Shown piece after piece: positions 23,701 to 35,536 of a stretch of DNA of 64,000 nucleotides. The notes under the pieces are model-generated. The model was not told the origin of the DNA. It did not search any database and saw only the letters and a list, made by a program, of their open reading frames with translations. A program made the translations under genes and the position numbers. Positions within the stretch are counted from its first letter, which is position 1. The number at the start of each line of letters is the position of its first letter. The stretch lies in NCBI RefSeq assembly GCF_963675165.1, contig NC_087378.1:8429225-8493224 (forward strand). The letters are read 5' to 3'. The DNA comes from Halichondria panicea. Lineage: Eukaryota; Porifera; Demospongiae; Suberitida; Halichondriidae.

Positions 23701-25537
23701 TTATAATACAAGTCTCATAGTAACAGAGTTAATGATGAGATACAGTGATTGAGCAAGGTAGCTTCGTCCTTGTTGTGTCAGACCCATCTTCACAGTCTCC
23801 TCTGACCAATATCCACTAGCCCTCTACATGGGCGGTATAACACACAACACACACACAAAGTCAAACCTGTTGTAGGAAGTGTAGAGTAGCATCAGTGTAT
23901 CCAGGAGGCACACAACTCTCCACATACGTAGTGTCTGCAGATACCTGTATAATTATATATAAATACTTGTAGACACAGCACAGAGCAGCAGTGTGCATGT
24001 GTGTACGTACCTTTGCAATAGCTGTGAATGCTTCCAATGCCAGGGTATGCACCAACCAAGAGGGTGAGGATATGAGGATCCTCAAGTATCTGGCCACATT
24101 TGAACTGTTCTGTGGAGGAGTAGATATTAGAGACACTAGTAGAGACAAGCACCACCTCTTTAGAGTGTGTGAGGAGATGAGAAGCTAGCCTTGTTCCAGT
24201 GGCCTGCAACAGCATGCATCACACAACGTAAGACCCCAAACTCTCCTTACACATACCTCATCCATTTCCATCCCAATCAAATCATTAGGTAACTAGGTGA
24301 AGGAGGGAGTATTTACAGGCACACACACACATTACTTACTATGTGAGAAGGTGGAGGCAACAAAGAGATAGAAGGCAGCCTCATGAGTCTATGGAGCAGA
24401 ACAGACAAACTTTGCGATGTCATTTGTTTCAGCTGTAACAAAGTTAACAAGTTGGTGAAACACATGAGGCAAAAGCACATACAAGTTCCTGACTCAGCTG
24501 GATGTAGTGTGCTTGCACTGACTGTGAGCATCGTCTGTGGGGGAGTGTGTGTTGTGTGTGTTATGTGGGGAGTGTGTGTTGTGTGGGGAGTGTGGGGGAG
24601 TGTGTGTTGTGTGGGGAGTGTGGGGGAGTGTGTGTTTGGGAGATTGAATAACTGTTGGGTGCGGAAGTGTGTGGTGCCTGCCTACTCACCTAGCATGGTA
24701 GAACAGAGCATCAATGGCCAGTAATGATACATGAAGTAGTGGTGAGAGGACACCTCTGAACAGACTCCACTCCTGTGAAGGGGAGGTTAGAGAAAGAGAG
24801 TAAGACTAGAGACTAACCACATGGCCCAGATATTGAGGGGGTGTGATGAGAGTGAGGAGACTCAGACTGCAGGCCACACACTCAGACAGGGACACACTCC
24901 TAGATCAAAGCAATACCAGAATAGTCACATAGGAAGGAGCTAGAGTACTTTAGAGTTATCATGCCATCCATCTTAGGACCTGGTACTCTGACAGGAACCT
25001 GCAACCACACATAGTCTGGACAGGTTGAGGGTTAGCCAAACACACACACACACACACACGCGCACACACACACACACACACACACTCACTCTGACTCAGG
25101 CAAATCAAGAGGGACTCAACTAGTGGACACGTTGCCCTGGTCTCCACTAGAGGCCCCAGACAATACTCTATCAACTCCTCTGTACACATGTACTACTAAT
25201 CAGTGGGAGCATAGAGAGAGAGAGGAGGGGCACACCTTGTAGCTTGGGGAGGTGGTGAACAAGTACACAGAGACACAACAGTCTGCCCAGACAATGCTGG
25301 TTAGTGATGGTGGGGGTCATCAGCAGCTCTAGACATGATCTCCTATGAGTCAGTATTGAGAGCAACGCATCAGCCTATATACAGGAAACAGGCAATAAGG
25401 GCACCATTAGTGTGAAGTACATAATCTCACTAATGCAAAGGCTTCCTCCACAACACACTCTCCTTTACTCAGAATAGCCACACAACATTTGATCACATCT
25501 CCTTCCCACCATCCACCATCATCACACTCCTGTAAAA

Positions 25538-25596
<59 letters not shown>

Positions 25597-25597
25597 A

Positions 25598-25650
<53 letters not shown>

Positions 25651-26484
25651 CACACAGTTTAAATTAGGATTGATTGACTTACCTGAATGGTTCGACACAG
25701 AAGATTTCCAAGGAAGGTAGCTAATTTGACCTCTTTTTCCCCTGGACACTTGCAATATATCTTCTCTAACACAATACACAGCTCTTTGACTATGAGTATA
25801 GCAACTGCATGACCTTTGACCTTAGGTAGCCCACGCCCAAGGCCCTTCCAACACACAGCCACCATTGATGGGTCAAAGGTCATTGAAGCAGCGGCTACAC
25901 CAAGCAAAGCTGTTAGCGTTGCCGGTAGTTGGGGGTCAGAGGTCATCATAGTGTCCATGAGCCCCACAGCACTCTATACATGGGTATTCACTTGCCCACT
26001 CATTCTGATAGTACATGTACCTTTAGTAGAGAATAGGTTGTCTTGAAGAGACATGCAAGATGGTCTGATAATTCTGTTGAGGCATTGACAGATGAACAAA
26101 TGGTGAGAGCAGTTTCTATAGTTGCCAGTGTGGTTGTGAGTGTTGTGGGAGAGAGAGGGTGAGTGGTGAAGAGTGTCTGGAGGCTCTAGAGGGATAGGTG
26201 CATGGTTAAGGTTAGGGACACCATTATCCACACACACTCACTCACCACTAGAGTGTGTTGGGCTTGAGTAGGAGTGCTCTCAACTATAGCAGCTGCTGTA
26301 TCTCTAAGAGCAGCTAATACCTGTGTGTATCAGTGGGAAGTGGATTATACACTACTGAGCAATACCTACCTTGTCATGTGCTTGTGGACCTGCCTCATTA
26401 GACAAAAGTCTCTCAGCCTACACACAAAAGTGGTTCACTATCCAATAGTCAATTAACCCTCACCATGAGTCTGTCCAGCTCCAT
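23701..26484 (-). CDS. Helical-repeat protein, possibly FIRRM (C1orf112)-like
   Basis: Multi-exon minus-strand gene, about 13 exons. Well-framed exons are 26370-26417, 26246-26320, 26021-26185, 25683-25973, 25431-25529 and 25236-25374, then shorter ones to the stop at 23701. The start chosen is MELDRLM at 26484-26464, which splices in frame to AERLLSNEAGP. The content is alpha-helical and Leu-rich, as in HEAT/ARM proteins: DPSMVAVCWKGLGRGLPKV, HAVAILIVKELCIVLEKIY, LVHTLALEAFTAIAK. The phrase ..DP..V...WKGL.. and the terminal ALEAFT stretch recall FIRRM, a partner of FIGNL1 in recombination, but I assign this only from memory of the family. A tract of about 100 bp of CA repeats fills one intron (25539-25648). 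It is head-to-head with COP1. Confidence 0.55.
25539..25648. repeat. (CA)n microsatellite in intron
   Basis: CA run with a few agacac interruptions. It occupies most of the intron between two coding exons of the minus-strand gene. Confidence 0.97.
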
Positions 26485-26599
26485 TTTTCATGCGTTCCCT
26501 ACAATACTCCTGTTAATAGCCTCTGTGCTTTAATTAATGCCCATTTAAATTACCCTTTGACCTCAATAATTATTGTGCTGAGTCTGCAGTTAATAAGTT
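26485..26599. promoter_or_regulatory. Probable bidirectional promoter (FIRRM-like / COP1)
   Basis: Only 115 bp separate the two divergent start codons. The interval is AT-rich (ctttaattaatgccc, aataattattg) with no clear TATA box at a standard spacing. Shared use is inferred from position alone. Confidence 0.5.
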
Positions 26600-27129
26600 A
26601 TGTCTCGGTCCAGTAAGAAAAGAAAGCGTTCCTGTACAGCCGGCGATGGAGGATTAGGGTTAGGCACCAGCGAACCCCCCAATGGCGCACCTTCCAGTGG
26701 AGTCACCTTCCAAGAGAATGACTTTATATGGTACGTTTTGCTCTGTCGTGTATGTCATCATTATCATATCTTTAATACTACAGTCCAGTGTGCTTTGATA
26801 CTCTGAAGGAGGTCCATGTCACCATCTGTGGACACAGCTTCTGGTGGGTAGCTACTACTATACTACTAGTGTGTGTGTGTATATGCCACCTTCTTAGCTA
26901 TGACTGTATCACTGAGAGTCTAGCTGGAGCCCCAGTGTGCCCGGTGTGCAAGGCAACACTACCTCTACAGAACCCAATACATCCCAACGTATCTAGTATG
27001 TGCACTACAATAATATGCACCACCACCTGTAACTATGGTTGTGTGTAGTGAACGACTTGGTGGCAAAGTTCAGCAATCAAACAGTTACCACGCCGACTGA
27101 AGAGGTATGTAAATCCTAACCCCCCTATC

Positions 27130-27176
<47 letters not shown>

Positions 27177-28838
27177 ACCGTCACTGTGTGTAGGTGAGTG
27201 GGCCTGGAACTGATGAGACACAGAGAAGTATTATGATGTCCAGCTTTCCTGAGTTGGTAGATAGTTACCTCAACACAAGAATGCCACCATTGACTGGTGA
27301 GTGGGATAACCTCACAACCTTTGCTTGAGTAGTCTCACTTCAGATCCTGATAGCACAGGAGATGTATTGAATGAGTTTGGAAAGGATCTTTATCGCTTCA
27401 CTAAGTTTTCCTCTGTACAAGAGTTGGCCTCTCTACAATATAGTGATACCAGCAGCAGCTCTTCCTGTGCCATTGTCTCCAGTCTGGAGTTTGACTGTGA
27501 CTGTGAAATGTTTGCAGTTGCTGGAGTCACTAAACGAATCAAAGTGAGCTAGTTTCGTAATCTCTTTATCTTTATTGCTGTCTCTACAGATATACTCGCT
27601 GAGGCGTGTGCTGCAAAACACTGGCTTCCAAAACCACTTTCCTGTCAAAGAAATGGTGTCAAATGCCAAACTGAGGTACTGCACATTCAAGTTGTGTTTT
27701 GCTTGTAGCTCATTGCATTTTAACCCCGACAGCTCAGTGCACTTTAACCCCTATCTGAAGACAATCCTCGTGTCAAGTGATTACGCAGGAGCAGTCAATA
27801 TTTGGGATGTTAATGACGGGTCAAAGGTCACAACTCATTTGGAACATGGAAAGAGGGTGTGGTCTGTGATGTTTAACCCCACTGAACCTCAATTGTTTGC
27901 CTCTGGTTCTGATGATGGAACAGGTTAATGTCCTCTTCTCTAATTAGAGCACACATTATCCATACATGCAGTCAAACTCTGGGTGAACAATCGCCAGCAC
28001 AGTATTCACACTCTGGACACTAAAGCTAACGTCTGTTGTGTCCGCTTCCATCCCACTAATAGATATCACCTAGCCTATGGATCTGCAGGTAAGTCCCCAC
28101 ACACCTCACACACCTGTCCCCTCACACACACACACACACACTGACAAGATCACTCTGTGCATTATGTGGACCTACGGAACCCTGGACAAGAATTGTTTGA
28201 GTTGAAGGGACACAAAAAAGCAGTTTCTTATGTTCAGTTTATGAGTGACAATGAGTTAGTGTCAGCGTAAGTGAGTGTGCTCATTATCTCTCTCTTGACT
28301 ATATCTCTCTTGTAGCTCTACTGACAGTGAGCTGACACTCTGGGACACCAACACAGGACAGTTTAGTAGGACATACAAGGGACATGTTAATGAAAAGAAC
28401 TTTGTGGGTCTATCCACCTGTCGAGACTTTATATCTTGTGGTAAGTATACTCCTTGTCATGAGTGCATGCTGACTGGGACTCTCTGTGTGTATGTGTAGG
28501 GAGTGAGAATAACTGTCTGTACGTGTACGGGAAACATGTCTCCAAGCCAATGCTCTCATTCAAGTTTCGTCCTCCCAGTGGACCTCTGGTAAGACCACCA
28601 CCTAGTGTACCCACGATATTCATGACCTAGTGCACTCACCTACCATGCTTGTACCCTACCATGCAGCCTGACACTAGCTCTGAATCGAGTGGGGATGAAT
28701 TTGTGAGTGCAGTTTGTTGGAAAAAGGTATGCAAATGCATTGCATGCACTGACCCTAACTGTGTATGTACTGCAGGAGAGTGGAGTCTTGTTGGCAGCCA
28801 ACAGTCAAGGAATCATCAAAGTACTGCAAATGTGCTGA
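26600..28838 (+). CDS. COP1: COP1 E3 ubiquitin ligase, short form
   Basis: RING-WD40 ubiquitin ligase that marks transcription factors (Jun, ETS, p53 in vertebrates) for degradation. Fourteen exons keep frame and give 506 residues. The RING finger is at about 45-90 ([11 protein letters not shown].., CGHSFCYDCI, CPVCK). The WD40 propeller starts near 180 ([19 protein letters not shown], then [42 protein letters not shown]-like [34 protein letters not shown]) and ends with [11 protein letters not shown] as in human COP1. Only about 110 residues lie between RING and WD40, against more than 200 in vertebrates, and no heptad-rich coiled coil is visible there. That region normally dimerises COP1 and binds DET1 or SPA partners. 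A (GT)n run fills the intron just before exon 5. AATAAA at about 28953 can serve as the polyadenylation signal. Confidence 0.96.
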
Positions 28839-29023
28839 ACACATGGACTAACCTCAACATTATTATGTCTGTCATCTTATCAGTTTCATCTACTCCTGAT
28901 TTCATCATAAATGACTAATGACGTCATGAGTAATTATTCATTGCCCAAAATTAATAAAGGTGAATTTTAATGAAAAGTACAAAACAATTATTACAGACCA
29001 CTAGTAAAGTTAATAAAAAATTA

Positions 29024-31001
29024 TTAGTTGCTAAACGCTTTGAGTAGTTGTAGTTGATGCCAAACATTTGGTGAACATAATTCGTCTGTTAAGAAAGCAT
29101 CATCTAATAATCTACTAGTCAATAGATCCACTGCATGTCCCACACACTGTACGCTAGGGGGAGGAGTCTCAGGAGGGGGGTGGTTGATGCCCACACACTG
29201 TGGGGGGTGGTGGAGAAGGAGCCATGTTTCCACTAGTAGCAACAAAAGACTCAAGAAATAGCAAAGGTCATGGGGGTCACCGTTGGGTCGATATGGTCTC
29301 CGTGTAAAGTGCCTCTGACAGATCTCCTCAAGAGATGTATTGGGTGTAGGTTGGTTGTCATGGTCACCATGAAAGCTCTGGGATAAGATAACTTCCACCA
29401 CCTTCAGCCTTAGATCCAGTTGAGGAATACAACGCAGCAGTTGGTGTTTGTCTGTATAGGACGTGAGCTGTTGGATCCTAGCTGCTAGGTCACCAGGTAG
29501 AGAATGGGAGGCCATTAGAGAGAGCGCAGCTTGTGTGGGGGAAGGGAGACTGTCCAAAGGGGGCACACACAATGTAGATATAGCCATATCTAATAGCTTG
29601 GTAGTGAGCGATGAAGAGAGAAGTGGTTTCAAGAGAGCAATGTAATGTAGCACAATCCTAGAGGGTAGGTGAGTGGGTGTGAAGGAGAGCTTGTGGCTGA
29701 TAGTGTGCAATGTGTCCTGCAGGTAGTCCACTGGAAGATTGGTGGTACCACTAGGTCTCAGCTTCAAGTCTTGGCAAAGCAGAGAATGGAATCTGTATAA
29801 TACTTGTTTGTTGGATACTTTCAATACCGTGTCCACAACTATTTGTATTCTGTTTGTAGGAATGAAGTAAGCATGCGCCAAGAGACGCTCCAGCAGTTGA
29901 ACATAGCGAGCAAGTCTGTCACTGTTAGTAAGCCCAACATCAGTCAAGGTCTCCATATATCCCTGGGAGAATTTGTGAAATGGTTTGGGGTAAATAACAA
30001 TGTCCACTGGTGCAATATCGGGTGGTTCATTTGATGCAAGGGAGTTTGTGTGGTGAGTAATTGAGACGGCCTCCTGTGTAGGTAGTGTGTGGGCGGTGGT
30101 TCCCTTGTCCTCCTGTGTAGATAGTGTGTGGGCGGTGGTTCCCTTGTCCTCCTGTATAGGTAGTGTGTGGACAGTGGTTCCCTTGCCCTCCTGTGTAGAT
30201 AGTGTGTGGGCGGTGGTTCCCTTGTCCTCCTGTATAGGTAGTGTGTGGACAGTGGTTCCCTTGTCCTCCTGTATAGGTAGTGTGTAGACAGTGGTTCCCT
30301 TGTCCTCCTGGTCCTCCTGTGCACCACCATTGTGGTTAGGCTCCTGTGTGTAGGCAGTACATGTAAAGCATGGAGTGAACAACCTTGTGTGTGTGTGTAT
30401 AAGAGCGGCTGGTACTAACCAACCTGTGTACATGCAGACACAGTCCACTTGGGAGTGCCTGCCACAGCATACACAGACTTTAGATCTCTGGTGGGATCAG
30501 TAGCATGACTGTACAACTTAAATCTATTCACCCTCTTCATCTCATCTCCACCACCAGCAGTCTGGTTAGGTAGGAGGTGATCAACAGTTTCACAGAACGT
30601 TCAACCATGGTTCAACTCACCAAAGAGCTTTGCTTGACTGCCTTCACACGCGCACGCCTAGACACTATCTGTGTACGTGTGCGGATGAATGAATGGTATA
30701 TACCAAGTTTGAGGAACAGGAGCAATAAATACCAACGCTGTACCTATATGTACACACACAGAAAACAAGCCAAAACAGGCAGTAACATAATATGTACATG
30801 TGTGCATGCATGGTGGACATGTACGTACACACAAGATCAAGAAGTACTAACAGAAGGATCACGAGTGGTTGTCTTGATGAAGTGCTTAGCTGGTGTTAGC
30901 CTGGTCATAGGTGAGTCACAGATCACAATGGGATTTTCCTTGCTGCCTGTCAAGAGTCTTTTGTCGGTATCCACTTCATCTATATCTCTAGATCTCTTCA
31001 T
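29024..31001 (-). CDS. SIMC1/SLF2-like protein (tentative)
   Basis: The start MKRSRDIDEVD at 31001 opens an exon containing ENPIVICDSP, a hydrophobic core followed by acid that fits a SUMO-interacting motif. A later exon (about 30575-30435, TAGGGDEMKRVNRFK..) ends at a gttggt donor. It joins in phase to the large last exon 30343-29024, entered at acceptor ctacacacag. That exon first carries about seven 13-residue repeats (QEDKGTTVHTLPI type). It then has a ~330-residue Leu-rich helical domain (YPKPFHKFSQGYMETLTDVG.., SDRLARYVQLLERLLAHAYF.., VWHQLQLLKAF) that ends at 29024. N-terminal SIM plus C-terminal helical domain resembles SIMC1/SLF2, which recruit SMC5/6, but no single diagnostic motif settles it. 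A small exon around 30625-30660 is uncertain. Confidence 0.5.
30087..30330 (-). repeat. 39-bp coding minisatellite (13-residue repeat)
   Basis: About six to seven copies of a 39-bp unit inside the last exon of the SIMC1/SLF2-like gene. Because 39 is divisible by 3, copy-number changes keep the frame. Units vary between ..VHTLPIQ.. and ..AHTLSTQ.. types. Confidence 0.95.
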
Positions 31002-31164
31002 ACTAGCTAGCTTGTACACGCCCACCTTCCCAACAAGGCCATATGGCCATGTGGCCCTCGCATGTGGTGAGCTAGAGCTAATTAGATTTTGAGTAATAAA
31101 TAGTGTGGTTTTATGTTTAGGAGAAGTGAGGTGCATTGTGTACATGCAAGCTAGTGATTTGATA
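31002..31164. promoter_or_regulatory. Probable bidirectional promoter (SIMC1/SLF2-like / MFSD10)
   Basis: There are 163 bp between divergent start codons. If MFSD10 used the in-frame upstream ATG at 31105, the gap would shrink to about 100 bp. Inferred from geometry. Confidence 0.45.
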
Positions 31165-31343
31165 ATGGCTACCACCGCTGATGATGGAAAGACGGCTAAT
31201 AAGCGACCGAGCAATCGCTGGACTTTGTTCATAGTCTTCTTGTCTCTCTTGGTGGATTTGCTTGGGTTCACAGTCATCCTACCTCTCATTCCTTCCATGT
31301 TAGAGTATTACAGCACTCATGACCAGGTGAGTGTATTACCCCT

Positions 31344-31389
<46 letters not shown>

Positions 31390-34300
31390 GGTTTGTATGA
31401 CTACCTGTTGAAGAGTGTGGATGGGTTCAGACTGTACATTGGTGGGCCCGATACTGAGCGATTCAATCTTGTCTTGTTTGGAGGTAATCCGGCCACATTG
31501 CCCCCCCCTAACCCCTACTACCCTGTGTGTGCCCCCCCCCTTAACCCCTACTACCCTGTGTGTGCCCAGCGCCCCCCCTAACCCCTACTACCCTATGTGT
31601 GCAGGTCTCCTTGGCTCTCTGTACTCATTCCTCCAGTTCCTGACCTCCCCTCTACTAGGAGCCTCCTCTGATGTGTATGGTAGGAAGCCATTGTTACTAC
31701 TCACCATGGTACAGTTATGTGTGCCTTGCCAACTCCTGATACTCCATCCTGTGTGTAGGTGGGAGTGCTGTTGTCTTACGCTCTCTGGGCTCTCTCCTAC
31801 AACTTTGGACTGTTTGTGGTGGCCCGTATCCTGGCTGGTGTATCCAAGGGCAATGTTAGTCTGAGCACAGCTATAGTCACTGATATCACTACAGCTGAGG
31901 GAAGATCCAAGGGAATGGTCAGTACACCCACTACACACCCACCCACCCACTACACACACACACACACTTACATTGTAGGCAATGGTAGGAGCAGCTTTCT
32001 CTCTTGGCTTCCTGTTTGGACCTAGCATTGGAGCAGGTTTCTCTCTGATGGGTCATGGCAATCAAGGATCTTTCCTGGCATTCCAATATCCTGCACTCTT
32101 TGCTCTGACTCTAACTCTTCTCAATATTGGGCTAGTAGCAGGACTACTGTCAGAGACCCTACCTCCAGGACAAAGGGTATGTGTCCTACCATAATCATAA
32201 TTATGCACTCTGAGTCAACCGGCCACTACTTATAGGCCACCTCTTTGGGAGGAGGAATCACAGGAGCACTCTATCTTGTCAACCCAGTATCTCTATTCAA
32301 GTACGATTCTGTGACTCAGATTTCTTGTCAAGGTAAAGTCAAGCTTGTTGATAGTCAAGTTACTCATACTGTTGTGTGTAGATCGGTCGAGACTGAGGAG
32401 ACTTGGACTTGTCTACTTCCTCTATATTTTCCTATTCTCTGGCCTTGAGTATTCCCTCACCTTCCTGGTACACCAACGCTTTGGCTATTCCAGGTACACA
32501 ATGTTGCCATCATTATCAGCTACAGAACCCACAAAACCTCCAGACCACCACACTGTTAGTCACCAGGTGGTTAGTTGCCCAACAGATTGAAAATTTGACA
32601 AAGTAAAGCCATGGGGTTGATTGTAAACTATTGTAGTAGACTAACGCGTACCATTCTCTGCCCTTGCAGCATGGACCAGGGGAAGATGTTTCTGTTTATT
32701 GGAGTGGTCATGATCCTAGTGCAAGGTGAGTCAATACCCTTACCCAAGCAACTACCCCCCAATGGTTCAGAAACTCTTTCAGCTGCCATTATTTGAATTC
32801 CATGGATTCAATATCGAAAATGTTATGATTTTCTGGAAGCTTAGAAAGATACCTTTCAAATGGTGTCATCAAAGTTCATATTTGAGAGCTAAAAGTATAT
32901 AGGTCATCCCATGGGTCCAAGGCTGAAGAATGTGAAATTAGGCCCTATCAAAATTTTGGGTTTTGTGGATTTAGACATATCGTTTGAAAGGTCTTTTTCT
33001 AAGCTTTCCAGCCAGAAATCATAACATTTTTTACATTGGATCAACGGTATTACTGTTGACAACGACCCCCCCCCCCCACTCGTGCTACTGACTCCATCTT
33101 ATTGTGTAGGAGGATACCTGAGGAGACAGCCAGCAGGCAGGGAGAAGACCACAGCTCTAGTGGTTAGTACAATCATGTAGTACTTTCTGTATAATGTCTC
33201 AGTGGTTGTGGTGACACCACTACATGGGCATACCGTATAGCGGGTACCGTATAGCGCGAAATTTTCGAGGGGCTTAATTTTCGTGGATTTCGTGGGTTAG
33301 CAATCCTACACGAAAATTAAGTCCACGAAAATCGTTCTTTACCTGCTATAACGTGCAAGATTTAAAGGCGTGGCTTCCGGTAAGCAGTCATTCCGCGAAC
33401 ATTGTGCAACGAAATAGCTTTTAGAGGCTAATCCACGAAATATAAGTGCCTCGAAAATTTCGCGCTATACGGTATATTTCGAGGGTAGAATTGTTCGTGG
33501 TTTTCGCTGATCAAGCATCTACCGCGAACATTTATACCCACGAATTTAATATCACATGCATACACGCTGCAGAAAGGCTGCTATTTCGCAAAAATTAAAT
33601 CCACAAAAACATTTCGAACGGTCAATTACCACTGTTGCATGTGCAAGTTGTTGATCCTCTTTCCTACAGGGTGTCATGTGATGATTACAGCCAGCTACAT
33701 GCTGTCTTTTTAATTGAGCATATGATATTCAAGTCAATATTTCATGTTCAAAGTAATAGCTTAATAGCTTAATAGCTTAATAGCTTAATAGCTTATAGAG
33801 CACAGAGTTTAAGCTTCAAAATGATATCAATATGTGTTTTCCTAGCTTGAGTGAATGGTTGAGTGGTTGTTCTCAGTCTGTCTCTTCAACATGTACTAAG
33901 TGTTCAAAACATCACCAAGGGCCAAAACTTTGCAGGCATGCAGATACACTGTAGTAGCTTTGGAGAGTGCTCAGTATAATAAGGCTATAGGCCCTGTCAC
34001 TACGGCTATAGGCCCTGTCACTACGGCTATAGGCCCTGTCACTAAGGCTATAGGCCCTGTCACTTATATGTATGTGGCATTCATTGTATATTATGTCTCG
34101 GACGTTTAATGTAGAAACTGAGTAGTTTTATAGTCGTGTCTTTATAAAGTTTGTGTACAATCATACTCCACCAGTAATAATTATACTCTCTTATACTAAT
34201 TTGTCATTCCATTATTCCATTCCATTCTAGCTCTTTTACACTATGCCGTGGTTGTGTGTATTAGTGATACCATATCCTCTTATAGGGCATGTTGGCTCTC

Positions 34301-34790
34301 ATCCCAGGCATGCTTCTCGTTGGTTGGGCCTCCTCTGCTACTATGCTGTACGGAGGATTATTCCTCTACTCATTTGGTAAGTGCATGAGGTCCCACTCAC
34401 TCTTCACATAATTTTGTCCTATTAGGCTCTGGAACTGTTGTCCCTAGTCTAACTTCCATAGCCTCAAAGTTTGGTAAGCAGTAGAAGCAGTAGATGGTGC
34501 GTGTGATATGGGACTGTGTGTGTGTGTGTGTGTGTAGGTGAAGACAGTGAGAAGGGGAAGGTGTTGGGCATCATTAGATCTATTGGAGCTCTGGGAAGAG
34601 CCTTTGGACCGTTTGTGGCGTGTACAGGTAAGACACTTGTATTATTGTGTGTTGTGTTTCTAAGATCCCTACAGTTTACTGGCAATACAGCGCATGTGTG
34701 TGTTACATGACTGGAGCAGCTCTGTTCTCTCTGCCTCTACTCTTGCTAGCACTTGCCACTACTACACCCTCCAAACTAAAAGACACTTAA
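31165..34790 (+). CDS. MFSD10: MFSD10 (tetracycline-transporter-like MFS protein)
   Basis: Major-facilitator membrane transporter. Thirteen exons sum to 460 residues in one frame: 31165-31326, 31387-31483, 31605-31708, 31759-31917, 31979-32176, 32236-32332, 32382-32493, 32670-32725, 33110-33162, 34286-34376, 34426-34473, 34538-34627, 34675-34790. Family-specific phrases are LLVDLLGFTVILPLIPSMLE (TM1), VLFGGLLGSLYSFLQF, GASSDVYGRKP (MFS signature loop), SKGNVSLSTAIVTDI, AFSLGFLFGPSIGA, RLRRLGLVYFLYIFLFSGLE and GKVLGIIRSIGALGRAFGPF, all closely matching vertebrate MFSD10. An in-frame ATG at 31105 would add 20 residues; I prefer 31165 because TM1 then follows a normal short tail. Intron 9 (33163-34285) is unusually long and contains a miniature transposon and a 20-bp minisatellite. 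Confidence 0.95.
31498..31604. repeat. ~32-bp intronic minisatellite at a 3' splice site
   Basis: Three copies of cccctaacccctactaccct followed by gtgtgtgc make up most of MFSD10 intron 2. Only the last ends in gtgtgcag, the acceptor in use. The others read gtgtgtgccc or gtgtgcccag. Confidence 0.9.
33245..33474. mobile_element. TA-flanked miniature inverted-repeat element
   Basis: The 230-bp segment starts taccgtatagcgcgaaattt.. and ends with its 26-bp reverse complement at 33449-33474. TA dinucleotides bound it, as for Tc1/mariner-type insertions. Internal phrases (ttaattttcgtgg, cacgaaaattaa) form further hairpins. A partial extra end (accgtatagcggg) abuts on the left. Related sequence (tttcgagggtagaattg.., cgaacggtcaatta) follows to about 33625, suggesting nested or tandem copies. 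It has no ORF. Confidence 0.8.
33982..34064. repeat. 20-bp minisatellite
   Basis: Four copies of ctataggccctgtcactacg inside MFSD10 intron 9. Just upstream, at about 33757-33795, is a 10-bp aatagcttaa repeat. Confidence 0.95.
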
Positions 34791-34879
34791 TCTAATAATG
34801 GTGTATAATTATATACATGTCATTCATATGGATTCATGATAAGATAACTACAAGTCACGTATTAAATCTTATGTAGCGC

Positions 34880-34977
34880 TAGCCTCGGTACCAGGCCGAT
34901 TTTTTTTAAGTTGAAAAATATGCCTAGTAGGCGACCTAGCGTTCAATTGGAGACGGATCGGCCGGGGGTCGAGGCTA
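34880..34977. mobile_element. Short palindromic element, tagcctcg family
   Basis: A 98-bp sequence starts tagcctcg and ends cgaggcta, with inner inverted phrases ggccgat and atcggcc. It lies between MFSD10 and the rolling-stone-like gene. The same ends recur at 36561-36617. Confidence 0.65.
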
Positions 34978-35111
34978 ATGTAGTAACGGCCCGTTTTCAA
35001 CTAAAGGCCTGAAACGGACCCGTGGATTTTTGGCTGTGTAATAAAGCATCTGGAAGCTGCGAAGGTGTCTGTTGACTCATGCATTGTCACTAGCTAACTA
35101 ATTATCAGGTC

Positions 35112-35481
35112 ATGGAGCTGGAAGCTGGTGACCAGACTGCAGAGCGACCTCCTCCTCGCGGGCGCTGTATGGCCTGGCTCTCCTCTGAGCTGCACTACAC
35201 AGCACTGGCTTGCTGCTACCAGGACAACAAAGCGTTTGCCTTTAGTCCAGTAAGTCAGCTATTTGTATGGCCTCGAGCTCTCTGCATGAGTTATAATAAT
35301 ATGGGGTGGATTAACATTGTCAAGCTATTCTTATTGTCCATCGTAGCTATCTCTTAGGAGTTAGTATTTTGTGATATGTGTTGTGATATGTAGACTCGCA
35401 ATCTTGCAATAGCTCAAATTTTTTCGCTATTAGTTTACCTTTGTTCTGTTACACAGTAGTATTCCAACAATTTAACTCCCC

Positions 35482-35536
<55 letters not shown>

